Shown one piece after another: positions 33,319 to 41,900 of a DNA stretch of 64,000 nt. Position 1 is the stretch's first letter, and every line of letters begins with the position of its first letter. Source of the stretch: M3007 sp035299505 (GTDB lineage Bacteria > Bacteroidota > Bacteroidia > Chitinophagales > Saprospiraceae); contig DATGWL010000085.1 in the NCBI GenBank assembly GCA_035299505.1, forward strand, positions 18,309 to 82,308. The letters run 5' to 3'. The position numbers and the translations under genes were made by a program. Under the pieces are notes generated by a model. That model searched no databases. It was not told the DNA's origin and saw nothing but the letters and a program-made list of their open reading frames with translations.

Positions 33319-34320
33319 ATGAATACCACACCTCAGCTGTCGGCAGCAGAAATCAAAACCCTGGAGGAGCCTCAAACGGAACAAGTGAGGCAGGCTCTTT
33401 CGCTTTTTCTGAAAGAACTGATTCTACTTGGCTGGGTTAACACCAAAAGAGGTAAACGCCCGCTTCACTCGGCTTTTGGCTGGTTCGTGCTCTTTACGAT
33501 CATCATACTGTGTATCTATTTCTTTATTGGCATAATACTGGCGATTTTCCTGGCCATTTACGCCTGGGAAGCCAAAAAAGACCAAACATTGCTGTTTGTC
33601 AGTGCCGAGGGCGAACAAAAGCTAAACCAAACCGGCAAAGAAACTCCGGCTCTGGTTCAGATGCTTAAAACCGTGGCCAATGCCCGCCCAAATGACATGG
33701 ACCACTGCACCAGTCAGGAATGGCGCAAACACCTGGCCCTGTACTACCCCAATAATGCGAGCTTCCATAAGGAATTTTTGCTGGCAGGCCTGATGAGTAA
33801 AGGACTTGTTGAAATGGATGCCAATCAGCAACCCAAACGCACGGCCGCTGGCGATGCAGTCCTGTACAAAGCCAAAACAGCCATCGAAAAAGGCCAGGAA
33901 TTACCAGCTTTGTTGCGGGAGGGCTCACCTTCGGCAGCAGCTATGGCAGCCCAATTGAGCGGCCTGGTGTTGTTGATTCCGGGTATTGAAGGCTATTTCG
34001 GACAACTGTTCCAACATACAGGCTACCTGGATTCAGATCTGTTGGAACAGGAAAAACAGCGCCTCGGACAAGGTACTGATGGCGGTTCTGATAGTGGCGG
34101 TTCTACTTCAGACGACACCCGGGATGACCACGATGCCGAGGGCAGTATGGATAATGGCAGCGATTGGCAAAACGATGCTGATTTTCTGGATGGCATTGAT
34201 GCTGATACCGGCGATTCAGGCATTGGATCAGATGCCGGCGGTGGCGACAGCGGCGATGGCGGCGACGGAGGAGGAGATGGCGGTTGCAGTGGCTGCGGTG
34301 GTTGTGGTGGCGGTGACTAA
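33319..34320 (+). CDS. TIGR04222-like membrane protein with Gly/Cys-rich tail
   Basis: The 333-residue protein has an N-terminal soluble segment, a pair of adjacent membrane helices near residues 51-83, and a cytoplasmic middle domain. The acidic, low-complexity end finishes in Gly-Asp repeats and a GGCSGCGGCGGGD-type tail. Membrane pair plus Cys/Gly-rich terminus matches what I remember of family TIGR04222, whose function is undescribed. The middle region (EWRKHLALYYPNNASFHKEF) may be a folded domain. The next gene is a GRDP-like protein, a typical partner. ATG 33319 is used; the upstream frame to 33196 is not. Confidence 0.75.
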   Translation: MNTTPQLSAAEIKTLEEPQTEQVRQALSLFLKELILLGWVNTKRGKRPLHSAFGWFVLFTIIILCIYFFIGIILAIFLAIYAWEAKKDQTLLFVSAEGEQKLNQTGKETPALVQMLKTVANARPNDMDHCTSQEWRKHLALYYPNNASFHKEFLLAGLMSKGLVEMDANQQPKRTAAGDAVLYKAKTAIEKGQELPALLREGSPSAAAMAAQLSGLVLLIPGIEGYFGQLFQHTGYLDSDLLEQEKQRLGQGTDGGSDSGGSTSDDTRDDHDAEGSMDNGSDWQNDADFLDGIDADTGDSGIGSDAGGGDSGDGGDGGGDGGCSGCGGCGGGD

Positions 34321-34343
34321 TACAAGCGTTAAACCTATACCTG

Positions 34344-34823
34344 ATGTACACTTCAGATCCTCTGTGGCAACGTATTCATGTATATCACCCGGACAAACCT
34401 GGGGTGGAGCTGAGCTTTTCACAGCGATTGGCCCGAGAGAACGGCTGGAACCGGCGTTTTGCCCTGCGGACTATTGAGGAATACAAACGTTTTATGTACC
34501 TGATTTGCTCGGGTACTACACCAGTTACACCCTCCGAAGCGGTAGATCAGGTGTGGCATTTGCATCTGATCTACAGCAAGTTATACTGGGATGACTTTTG
34601 CGGTGCAGTATTGCAGCAACCGGTTCATCATACGCCAACGGAAGGCGGTAAAATGGAGCAGGGAAAGTTTGCGCAATACTACAGCGATACCCTGCAACGC
34701 TATCAGGAAACCTTTGGCGAAGCGCCGCCCTCTGATATCTGGCCTCCCCTCAGCAAACGTTTTGGCAAATCGAAATGGCGTTGGGTGGATTTGAAACGCT
34801 TTTGGCTGATTCCAAAATGGTAA
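34344..34823 (+). CDS. GRDP-like (glycine-rich domain-containing protein-like) protein
   Basis: The 159-residue protein contains NGWNRRFALRTIEEYKRFMYL and then VDQVWHLHLIYSKLYW, the conserved helix and W-H-x-H signature of the GRDP-like family. The two histidines could bind a metal, which is inference. It follows the TIGR04222-like gene by 23 bases and should be translated from the same message. No signal peptide is visible, so it is cytosolic or attached to its membrane partner. The stop abuts the stop of the convergent ung gene, with no base in between. Confidence 0.78.
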   Translation: MYTSDPLWQRIHVYHPDKPGVELSFSQRLARENGWNRRFALRTIEEYKRFMYLICSGTTPVTPSEAVDQVWHLHLIYSKLYWDDFCGAVLQQPVHHTPTEGGKMEQGKFAQYYSDTLQRYQETFGEAPPSDIWPPLSKRFGKSKWRWVDLKRFWLIPKW

Positions 34824-35513
34824 TCAGGTCGGCAAAGCCCAGTTTATGGGCGTTTTGCCATCTTTTACCAGCATGTCGTTGGCCCGGGTAAAATGTCCGC
34901 ATCCCTGAAAGGCATTGCCGGCCAGGGGCGAAGGGTGTGCCGCCTCCAACACATAGTGCCGGCTTTCGTCGATCAACACTTTTTTGGAACGGGCAAAATT
35001 GCCCCAAAGCATGAATACTACCCCGTTTTTCTGCTCGGAAACAGTTCGGATGACCGCATCGGTAAAAGTTTGCCAGCCAATTTTCTGATGGCTTGCCGGT
35101 TTGCGGGCTTCTACGGTTAACATGGCGTTGAGTAGCAGAACCCCTTGTTCAGTCCAGGAACTCAGGTCGCCGTGGGCCGGTGGATCAATGCCCAGGCTGT
35201 TTTTTATTTCTTTGTAAATATTTATTAACGAGGGTGGCGTCTTGATACCGCGCGGTACGGAAAAACACAACCCCATGGCTTCTCCCGGGTTGTGGTAAGG
35301 GTCTTGTCCGAGTATAACTACCTTTACTTTGTCGAAAGGAGTTTTGTTAAAAGCATTGAAAATCAATGGTCCGGGAGGATAAATGGTTCTTCCGGCCTGT
35401 TTTTCTGCAAGCAAAAAAGCCTTGATTTCAGCAAAGTACGGCTGCTGAAATTCCGGCGCCAGTGCTTGTTTCCAGCCTTCTTCTATTTGCACATTGGAAA
35501 CCGATGTGGACAT
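34824..35513 (-). CDS. ung: Uracil-DNA glycosylase, family 1
   Basis: Ung removes uracil from DNA as the first step of base excision repair. The 229-residue protein has the water-activating loop GQDPYHNPGEAMGLCFSVP at about residues 68-86 and the minor-groove loop HPSPLAG near residue 193. In classical Ung the second motif reads HPSPLS, so Ala replaces Ser here, a mild variation. LLLNAMLTVE and VFMLWGNFA are also standard. The ATG at 35513 is chosen because the longer frame would run back through the tRNA promoter. Confidence 0.96.
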   Translation of the reverse strand: MSTSVSNVQIEEGWKQALAPEFQQPYFAEIKAFLLAEKQAGRTIYPPGPLIFNAFNKTPFDKVKVVILGQDPYHNPGEAMGLCFSVPRGIKTPPSLINIYKEIKNSLGIDPPAHGDLSSWTEQGVLLLNAMLTVEARKPASHQKIGWQTFTDAVIRTVSEQKNGVVFMLWGNFARSKKVLIDESRHYVLEAAHPSPLAGNAFQGCGHFTRANDMLVKDGKTPINWALPT

Positions 35514-35561
35514 AAAAATTGTTTTGCCCGAAAGGTAAGTGGAACTTTCCGAACGAGTTTT

Positions 35562-35569
35562 TACTTTTG
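35562..35569 (+). promoter_or_regulatory. -7 box for tRNA-Arg
   Basis: TACTTTTG matches TAnnTTTG and ends ten bases before the tRNA at 35580, the same spacing as in front of tRNA-Gly. Confidence 0.7.
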
Positions 35570-35579
35570 CACCGGAAAT

Positions 35580-35652
35580 GGTCCCGTAGCACAATGGATA
35601 GTGCAACAGATTTCTAATCTGTAGGCTACAGGTTCGACCCCTGTCGGGATCA
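35580..35652 (+). tRNA. tRNA-Arg (anticodon TCT)
   Basis: A full cloverleaf folds: acceptor GGTCCCG with CGGGATC (one G-T pair), D stem GCAC/GTGC, anticodon stem ACAGA/TCTGT around TTTCTAA, T stem ACAGG/CCTGT around TTCGACC, and discriminator A. The anticodon TCT reads AGA and AGG. The CCA end is not encoded. Confidence 0.96.
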
Positions 35653-35710
35653 CGGAAACGTTTGGAGGGCGCTCTGAGTTATGCTCAGGCGCCCTTCGCG
35701 TTTGTTGGCC

Positions 35711-36388
35711 TTACAGGATATTGAAGCCAATACCCAGGGTAAGGGTGCGGTTTCGTTGGCTGGTATTCACTACATTTCCTCCCGAATTGGTGTACTGCAC
35801 GCCACTTGTTGCCAGGTTTATGCCATGTTGATAGCGTAGCAACGCAGAAAAACGTTTGTGCCGGAATGAAATGCCGGCCACAGCACCAAAATCATTGTCC
35901 TGTGCATATTGAAAAGCACTGTTATCCAAAGTGTTCCAGTCGCCATCACCTTCCTTAAATCGTTCCTCAAGCCTGCGGCCCCAATAACAACCCAAAGAAG
36001 CGAATAAGCGTTGGTAGGCGCGGTATTCCAGCTGTGGAATGATATCCAGATAATGAAAATGCCAGCGGTTCTCCAGGGGAGAGGTGGCAAACCGGAAACC
36101 TTTTACGGTATATTGGGCTTCCAGCAATGCGGAAAACCGGTTGTTGAAGGATTTTCGGCCCGCCAGACCCACAAAGTACCCAAACTCTGTGTTGGTATTG
36201 GTGGCTTCGTCGTCCACGAAATAATTTTCCTTAAAAGGCATATTCGTAAGTGTGCCGCCGCCTATCAATCCGAGGTTAAACTTAGATTGATCAGGTGAGG
36301 ATTGATCAGGTGAGGATTGATCGGAGCTGGTTTGGCTGAAAGCAGTGAGGGCTGGCAGGCATGCCAGGAGCAACAGGAGTGGTTTCAT
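35711..36388 (-). CDS. Outer-membrane beta-barrel protein
   Basis: The 225-residue protein has a signal peptide ending near TAFSQ, followed by a Ser/Asp/Gln-rich repeat (SSPDQ three times) encoded by a 15-bp tandem repeat at 36287-36316. The remainder has barrel-type alternating strands: FNLGLIGGGTLTNM, YFVGLAGRKSFNNRFSALLEAQYTV, here quoted in part, HYLDIIPQLEYRAYQRL and RNRTLTLGIGFNIL with aromatic C-terminal end. It belongs to the small outer-membrane barrel group, but no function is indicated. The tandem repeat should make the linker length variable between strains. Confidence 0.75.
   Translation of the reverse strand: MKPLLLLLACLPALTAFSQTSSDQSSPDQSSPDQSKFNLGLIGGGTLTNMPFKENYFVDDEATNTNTEFGYFVGLAGRKSFNNRFSALLEAQYTVKGFRFATSPLENRWHFHYLDIIPQLEYRAYQRLFASLGCYWGRRLEERFKEGDGDWNTLDNSAFQYAQDNDFGAVAGISFRHKRFSALLRYQHGINLATSGVQYTNSGGNVVNTSQRNRTLTLGIGFNIL
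36287..36316 (-). repeat. 15-bp tandem repeat in the barrel protein gene
   Basis: Two exact copies of TTGATCAGGTGAGGA (plus strand) are followed by a partial third. They encode the SSPDQ linker after the signal peptide; copy changes would keep the frame. Confidence 0.85.
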
Positions 36389-36443
36389 ATTTGTGTGTAT
36401 TAGTTGGTTTCTGTATTCCCTACTCCTGATGCCGCAGAACGTT

Positions 36444-37580
36444 CTAATGGTTGTCCGGGGCCAATAATTTCTCCACCAGCGCTTCCCAACTGAACCGGCG
36501 CTTTTCCTTTTTTACACCTTCTATGAAGGCTTCTTTCCGGTTTTGGGCAAAAAAATCAGCAATAGCCAAGGCAATAGCCTCCGGTTCCGGCGCTACTACA
36601 TACCCAGACACCCCATCTGCAACAATTTCCGGCAGCCCGCCAACATTGGTTACCACCATAGGGGTTTCAAAATGATAGGCAATCTGAGAGATGCCGCTCT
36701 GCGTGGCCGTTCTGTAGGGTTGTACCACCAGGTCTGCCGCAGAAAAATACCATTTCACCAAATCGGCCGGGATAAAATCCTGGAACACATGCACCCGGTC
36801 TTTCAGACCATGGCGGTCTATGATTTCCTGGTAAAAGGCCCAGTCTTCATAACATTCTCCCGCTACGATGGCATGGATATGGCCAGGCGTATGTTGAAGG
36901 GCCTCCAGAAGCAGATCCAATCCCTTATACTTACGGATAAATCCAAAAAACAGCACCATTGGTGCGTTTTCCGGCAATTGTAGTTCTTTTCGTGCTTCCG
37001 GGGCGCTCACCGGAACACCGTAGGTGTCGTACACCGGATGCGGTGAAAAACGCACCGGCTTTTGGGTAAATTGCCGGATTTCTTCGCCAACGGATTTAGA
37101 CATCACCACAAAATCATTGCAGGCGCCAACAAACCACTTGGCAAAGAGGCGGTCGCCGGGGCGTTTTTCATGTGGTATAATATTGTCTACCAATGCTGTT
37201 ATCCTGCATTTTTTAGCTGAAAACCAGCGTGCAATGCGGAGAACCGTTCCCTGGCTCGGACCCATAAACGGCAGCCAGAACCGGACAATGATCTGATCTG
37301 GTTGTTCGCGGGCAATTTGCCAGCCTGTTTTGATCCAGTTGAACGGGTTTATGGCATTCAACCTGGTTTTAATTAACAGGTTTTCCGGCGCAGGATCATC
37401 CGTGTACTGCGTTTTGCCCGGAAACAAAAAAGCCGGATACTGCAGGGAAAAAGAGTAAATTATCACCTCGTGCCCGGCTTCCTGAAGCGCCTGGGCCAAT
37501 CGCTCCGAAGAAGCGGCAATGCCGCCGCGCAAAGGGTGCGCAGGACTCAGCATCACTATTTTTTTACGAGGTGCAGACAT
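36444..37580 (-). CDS. GT4-type glycosyltransferase
   Basis: The 378-residue GT-B enzyme opens with IVMLSPAHPLRGGIAASSERL, whose LRGGI loop is a typical acceptor-side glycine loop. FFGFIRKYKGLDLLLEAL near residue 212 and the C-terminal SGISQIAYHFETPMVVTNVGGLPEIV motif complete the GT4 pattern. No membrane helix is present. It is followed on the same strand by nothing close and preceded by HMG-CoA lyase with 18 bases between, which suggests co-transcription but not shared function. Donor and acceptor are unknown. Confidence 0.85.
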   Translation of the reverse strand: MSAPRKKIVMLSPAHPLRGGIAASSERLAQALQEAGHEVIIYSFSLQYPAFLFPGKTQYTDDPAPENLLIKTRLNAINPFNWIKTGWQIAREQPDQIIVRFWLPFMGPSQGTVLRIARWFSAKKCRITALVDNIIPHEKRPGDRLFAKWFVGACNDFVVMSKSVGEEIRQFTQKPVRFSPHPVYDTYGVPVSAPEARKELQLPENAPMVLFFGFIRKYKGLDLLLEALQHTPGHIHAIVAGECYEDWAFYQEIIDRHGLKDRVHVFQDFIPADLVKWYFSAADLVVQPYRTATQSGISQIAYHFETPMVVTNVGGLPEIVADGVSGYVVAPEPEAIALAIADFFAQNRKEAFIEGVKKEKRRFSWEALVEKLLAPDNH

Positions 37581-37598
37581 AGTGTTAGTTGGGCTGGA

Positions 37599-38495
37599 CT
37601 ATTGAAATACTTCGTCGGCCATACGCAGACTTTTGCCGAAGGCAGAACGGTCGAGTCCGGGTTCCACACCTTGTTCATCCAGGAAAAACACGAGGTTTTC
37701 CATGGCCATGTTGCCGGTCAGTTCGTCTTTGGCCATAGGGCAGCCGCCAAAACCACGCAGCGCGCCATCAAAACGCCGGCACCCGCTGAGCCAGGCCGAT
37801 TCAATTTTTTCCCGCCAGTTGTGTGGTTGGGTGTGCAAATGGGCTCCGAATTCCACATCCGGGTAGGCGGGAATCAGGTTGCTGAATAAATAAGAGATGT
37901 TTTGCGGGTTGGAACAACCAATGGTGTCCGACAAAGAAAAAATCCGTATACCCAGAGGGACCAGGGTGTTGACCCATTGTTGTACGATTTCCACGTTCCA
38001 GGGGTCGCCATAAGGATTGCCAAAACCCATGGATATGTATAAAACCAGCGATTTGCCGTGTTTTTGGCAGAGTTCCTGGATGTATTTGGTGCGTTCCACA
38101 CTTTCGGCAATACTGGCATTGGTATTGCGTTGCTGGAAGGTTTCGCTGATGCTGAAGGGATATCCCAGGTATTGGATCTCCGGATGCTGGCAGGCGTCTT
38201 CGGCGCCGCGTTCATTGGCCACAATGGCCAGTAATTTGGTCTGCACCCCGCCTAAGTCAAGTTTAGACAACACCTCAGCGGTATCACGCATTTGCGGGAT
38301 GGCCTTTGGACTTACAAACGACCCGAAATCAAGCGTATCAAAACCTACCCGAAGCAATTGGTTGATATAAGTCACCTTAACATCGGTAGGAATAAAATTA
38401 TGCAGCCCCTGCATGGCATCACGCGGGCACTCCACTAGTTTAAGCTGGGAAACGGATTGGGTATCGGGCAAGGCAGGAATTATTTGATGAGGCAA
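37599..38495 (-). CDS. Hydroxymethylglutaryl-CoA lyase
   Basis: HMG-CoA lyase splits HMG-CoA into acetyl-CoA and acetoacetate in the last step of leucine breakdown. The 298-residue TIM-barrel protein has VECPRDAMQGL near residue 21 (the catalytic Arg-Asp pair), SDTIGCSNP, GAHLH with metal-binding histidines, and the active-site loop GCPMAKDELTGN near residue 255 that carries the mobile catalytic Cys. The methylcrotonyl-CoA carboxylase-type beta subunit at 50.8 kb supplies an earlier step. Related DRE-TIM aldolases are less likely because of the GCPMAKDELTGN loop. Confidence 0.94.
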   Translation of the reverse strand: MPHQIIPALPDTQSVSQLKLVECPRDAMQGLHNFIPTDVKVTYINQLLRVGFDTLDFGSFVSPKAIPQMRDTAEVLSKLDLGGVQTKLLAIVANERGAEDACQHPEIQYLGYPFSISETFQQRNTNASIAESVERTKYIQELCQKHGKSLVLYISMGFGNPYGDPWNVEIVQQWVNTLVPLGIRIFSLSDTIGCSNPQNISYLFSNLIPAYPDVEFGAHLHTQPHNWREKIESAWLSGCRRFDGALRGFGGCPMAKDELTGNMAMENLVFFLDEQGVEPGLDRSAFGKSLRMADEVFQ

Positions 38496-38529
38496 AAATA
38501 AACGTCCCGAGGGAATAAAAGGTTCATTC

Positions 38530-39114
38530 CTAGCCCTGCTCTTTCAGGAACGCTGCGGCTCCGTCCAGTTCATCGTAAAACGCCTGACCGTATTTTCTGA
38601 TCAGGGCATCTTTGACAAAACGGTAAACCGGCACTTTTTCCTTTTCCCCCAGGCTGCAGGCCGCTGAACAGATATCCCAGCGGTCGTAATTCAGGGCCTC
38701 GGAGTCAAAATGTTCGTATTTGGAAACCCGAATTGGGTATAGGTGACAGGAAATGGGCTTCTGGAAATCAATGTCACCGGCTTTCCATGCCATTTCAATG
38801 CCACATTGCGCAATGCCCAGCGGGTCGTATGTCATGTACGCGCAGGGGCCGCCGTCTATCAGGGTAGTGCCATGTTCGCCCATGCCTTCAAACCATTGGT
38901 AGGCGCCCTGAGCTTCAATGGCAGCAATGCCGGCCGGGCTCAGGTAAGGTTTTACTTTTTCCAGAATAGACTCCATTATAGCCAGTTCCGCTTTTTCCAG
39001 GGGTGCGCCAAAATCGCCTTCCCAGCAGCATGCGCCTTTGCAGGCAGAGAGGTTGCAGATGAATTGTTGTTCTACAACATCATCGCTGACTAGTTTATCC
39101 TGAACAATGATCAT
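38530..39114 (-). CDS. DUF3109 family cysteine-rich protein
   Basis: The 194-residue protein matches DUF3109, a Bacteroidota family related to YkgJ-type zinc/iron-chelating domains. Cysteines occur in FICNLSACKGACCWEGDFG near residue 18, GPCAYMTYDPLGIAQCGIE, SCHLYPIRV and DICSAACSLG, the order typical of the family. They probably bind a metal or metal cluster. No export signal. The gene is followed by HMG-CoA lyase on the same strand with 34 bases between. Function is not known. Confidence 0.88.
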   Translation of the reverse strand: MIIVQDKLVSDDVVEQQFICNLSACKGACCWEGDFGAPLEKAELAIMESILEKVKPYLSPAGIAAIEAQGAYQWFEGMGEHGTTLIDGGPCAYMTYDPLGIAQCGIEMAWKAGDIDFQKPISCHLYPIRVSKYEHFDSEALNYDRWDICSAACSLGEKEKVPVYRFVKDALIRKYGQAFYDELDGAAAFLKEQG

Positions 39115-39232
39115 GACGGTTGACGGAAAAATTTATTGGGGCAAAGTTCACATTTCTTTGGCAAAGCGCATCATGGTGACTGACGTTTCAAACCGCCTTC
39201 AGTAGATAAAACCTTTTGTACGCTTATCCCCG

Positions 39233-39270
39233 GGCCTCGTGTAACCCTTCGCACGAGGCCATTTTTTATT
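39233..39270 (+). terminator. Orphan plus-strand terminator-like hairpin
   Basis: GGCCTCGTG (39233-39241) pairs exactly with CACGAGGCC (39252-39260), followed by ATTTTTTATT. No plus-strand gene lies upstream; the nearest plus gene ends at 35652. It may end an unannotated small RNA or be a relic. Confidence 0.65.
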
Positions 39271-39292
39271 TCCAACGGCTTAAAAAATAAAA

Positions 39293-39485
39293 AATGACTA
39301 TCCGGATATTGTACCCCAGTTCCGCAACTTTCTTCTGCCGATGTTGGCGTCCCCGCCAACATCAACGGCGGAGTGAAATCTTAGATCAATGCACTCATTC
39401 CACCGCTTCTTGTTGGCGAGGACGCCAACAAGGGAAGTTTTTTCTACTTCTGACCGATTTGGGGTACAGTATCCGGATAGTCATT
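39293..39485. mobile_element. MITE-like element with 25-bp terminal inverted repeats
   Basis: Terminal repeats 39293-39317 and 39461-39485 match over 25 bases with one mismatch; they begin AATGACTATCCGGATA. Both are flanked by AAATAAAA (39285-39292 and 39486-39493), an apparent 8-bp target duplication. Inside are two hairpins, GATGTTGGCG/CGCCAACATC and TTGTTGGCG/CGCCAACAA. No transposase is encoded in 193 bases. A fragment of one end occurs at 18873. Confidence 0.82.
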
Positions 39486-39525
39486 AAATAAAATTCCAAG
39501 TTTTGGCAAAATCATAGGCCCGTTC

Positions 39526-39558
39526 TTGGCTGCCTTCGGCTGATTCGTACTAATTTTG
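39526..39558 (+). promoter_or_regulatory. Promoter for purL
   Basis: TTG at 39526-39528 and TAATTTTG at 39551-39558 are 22 bases apart, as in the ftsAZ promoter. The ATG of purL is 63 bases downstream. No PurR-like operator was identified. Confidence 0.65.
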
Positions 39559-39621
39559 CGGCTTCTTACACTAACTCGGTCCGGAGTTTCTGAAGCATCC
39601 GGCCAATCGCTCAATTATTTC

Positions 39622-41847
39622 ATGGACGTATCCGTCGAAACAGCCAAAAGCCTCGGCCTTACTGCCGAAGAATTTGACAAAATCCAGCAAATTCTGGGCC
39701 GTATGCCCAACTTCACCGAGCTCAGCATTTTTTCGGTGATGTGGAGTGAACACTGCTCGTACAAAAATTCCATTCTGCAACTCAAAACCCTCCCGCGCAG
39801 CGGCAAACGCCTGCTGGTAGCAGCCGGTGAAGAAAACGCAGGTCTGGTGGATATCGGCGGCGGTCTCGGATGCGTGTTCAAAATTGAGAGCCACAACCAC
39901 CCTTCTGCCATCGAACCCTATCAGGGGGCAGCTACAGGGGTTGGGGGCATCCACCGCGACATCTTTACCATGGGCGCCCGTCCCATCGCATCACTGAATT
40001 CCCTGCGTTTTGGTACGCCCGACAACCCACGGATGAAAAACCTGGTGCGTGGTGTGGTAAAAGGCATTGGTGATTATGGCAACTGTTTCGGCGTGCCAAC
40101 CGTGGGAGGCGAGGTGTATTTCATGCCTTGTTACAACCACGATATTTTGGTAAATGCCATGTCGGCCGGTATTGTAAAAGCCGGTGAAACGGTGAGCGCA
40201 ACCGCTGGCGGCCCGGGCAACAAGGTGTTTATTGTGGGGTCTGCCACTGGCAAAGACGGTATCCACGGCGCAACATTTGCCTCCGCAGATTTGAGCGAAG
40301 ATTCCCACGAAGATTTGCCGGCAGTTCAGGTGGGCGATCCCTTCCAGGAGAAATTGCTGCTGGAAGCAACGCTGGAAGCCATCAAAACCGGCGCTGTAGT
40401 AGGCATGCAGGATATGGGTGCTGCCGGTATCACCTGCTCTACTTCCGAAATGAGCGCCAAAGCCGGTTGCGGCATGCGTATTGATCTGAGCAAGGTGCCT
40501 ACCCGCCAGGCTAACATGAAAGATTGGGAAATTCTGCTCTCCGAAAGTCAGGAGCGCATGCTGATAGTGGTAAAACCTGGTCGCGAAGGTGAAATTTTGT
40601 CCATTTACGAAAAATGGGACCTCCCTTGTGCGGAAATTGGTGAAACCATTGAAGGCGACATCCTGCAATATCATTATGAAGGTAAACTGGCTGCAGAAGT
40701 ACCTGCCTACCCGCTCGTGCTGGGCGGAGGCGCGCCTGTGTATGTGCGCGAGCAAAAGCGTCCGGATTACCTCAATGAAATTGCTAAATTTAACCTGGAT
40801 CAAATACCGGTGGCAACAGATTTGAAGGCCGCTGCCCGTAAATTGTGGCATTCTCCAAACCTGGCTTCCAAAAACTGGATCACCCGTCAGTACGATTCCA
40901 TGGTACGAACAGGTACCATGACCACCAACAGGCCCTCCGATGCCGCTGTGGTGTACGTGAAAGGAACTGAAAAAGCCCTGGCGTTGACCACCGATTGCAA
41001 CTCTTCCTACGTTTTTGCCGATCCGCACAAGGGTGGCATGATTGCAGTTTCTGAAGCTGCGCGTAATATCGTTTGCGCCGGTGGTGAGCCGGTGGCCATC
41101 ACCAACTGCCTGAACTTTGGTAATCCGTACAACCCGGAGGTGTACTACCAGTTTGCAGAAGCCATCCGCGGCATGGGCGATGCCTGTCGCAAGTTTGAAA
41201 CCCCGGTAACGGGCGGTAACGTGAGTTTCTACAACCAATATACCAAAGCAGGCCAGACTATTCCGGTGTATCCAACGCCAACCATTGGTATGCTCGGTTT
41301 GCTGGATGATTACAATCGCATCATGACCCTCGATTTCAAATCGGAAGGGGATGCCATTTACCTGATTGGTACCAGCAGGAACGACCTGGGCAGCAGCGAA
41401 TACCTGCGCGGTGTATTAGGCGTTGAGTTCAGCCCGTGTCCACATTTCGATCTGGAGGAGGAGTTTGCCATCCAACAGGCCGTTAAAGCGTTGATTAGTC
41501 GGAATTTGGTGCAATCTGCACATGACGTAAGCGATGGCGGCGTTTTGGCCAATCTCATCGAAAGTGCCATGCCACGCGGTTTGGGCTTTGAGGTTCAGTC
41601 ACGCGATGGAATCCGTAAAGATGCCTGGCTTTTTGGCGAGGCACAAAGCCGGGTAGTTGTCAGCGTGCGGACAACCCAGATTGAGGAATTTGAGCGACTT
41701 TTGCAAGCGCAAAACGTAGCAAGTGAAAAATTGGGTGTGGTGAAAGGAAATGCGGTGGTGATTGACGGTGAGCACTGGGGTGAGGTTTCTGAATGGAAAC
41801 GCACTTACGAAACGGTGTTGACCGATATCATGACAGCCGAGCAGTAA
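39622..41847 (+). CDS. purL: Phosphoribosylformylglycinamidine synthase subunit PurL (small type)
   Basis: PurL forms FGAM from FGAR, ATP and ammonia in purine synthesis. At 741 residues it is the small type that works with separate PurS and PurQ; neither is in this window. The start MWSEHCSYKNS near residue 41, FKIESHNHPSAIEPYQGAATGVGG near residue 88 (quoted in part as ESHNHPSAIEPYQGAA), and the second half PVTGGNVSFYNQ are standard. The ATG at 39622 is selected over the longer frame from 39556, whose first 22 residues lie in the promoter. Function is secure. Confidence 0.96.
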   Translation: MDVSVETAKSLGLTAEEFDKIQQILGRMPNFTELSIFSVMWSEHCSYKNSILQLKTLPRSGKRLLVAAGEENAGLVDIGGGLGCVFKIESHNHPSAIEPYQGAATGVGGIHRDIFTMGARPIASLNSLRFGTPDNPRMKNLVRGVVKGIGDYGNCFGVPTVGGEVYFMPCYNHDILVNAMSAGIVKAGETVSATAGGPGNKVFIVGSATGKDGIHGATFASADLSEDSHEDLPAVQVGDPFQEKLLLEATLEAIKTGAVVGMQDMGAAGITCSTSEMSAKAGCGMRIDLSKVPTRQANMKDWEILLSESQERMLIVVKPGREGEILSIYEKWDLPCAEIGETIEGDILQYHYEGKLAAEVPAYPLVLGGGAPVYVREQKRPDYLNEIAKFNLDQIPVATDLKAAARKLWHSPNLASKNWITRQYDSMVRTGTMTTNRPSDAAVVYVKGTEKALALTTDCNSSYVFADPHKGGMIAVSEAARNIVCAGGEPVAITNCLNFGNPYNPEVYYQFAEAIRGMGDACRKFETPVTGGNVSFYNQYTKAGQTIPVYPTPTIGMLGLLDDYNRIMTLDFKSEGDAIYLIGTSRNDLGSSEYLRGVLGVEFSPCPHFDLEEEFAIQQAVKALISRNLVQSAHDVSDGGVLANLIESAMPRGLGFEVQSRDGIRKDAWLFGEAQSRVVVSVRTTQIEEFERLLQAQNVASEKLGVVKGNAVVIDGEHWGEVSEWKRTYETVLTDIMTAEQ

Positions 41848-41900
41848 TCCTTTGCAATACCTGCATTTAACTTGCTGAATTATTTCATAAATTCTTGAAA

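Larger units (their letters stand above)
39115..39621. other. 507-base gene-free region with orphan terminator, MITE-like element and purL promoter
   Basis: No ORF is convincing here. The region contains, in order, a hairpin with T-run (39233-39267), the MITE-like element (39293-39485), and the purL promoter (39526-39558). The first 110 bases show nothing recognisable. Confidence 0.7.

Noticed and set aside
36444..38495. Glycosyltransferase and HMG-CoA lyase as one functional unit
   Set aside because: Their spacing suggests co-transcription, but no shared pathway is evident.
39991..41238. 415-residue minus-strand ORF opposite purL
   Set aside because: It is a shadow of the codon bias of purL, with low-complexity His/Thr/Gly content and no recognisable motif.
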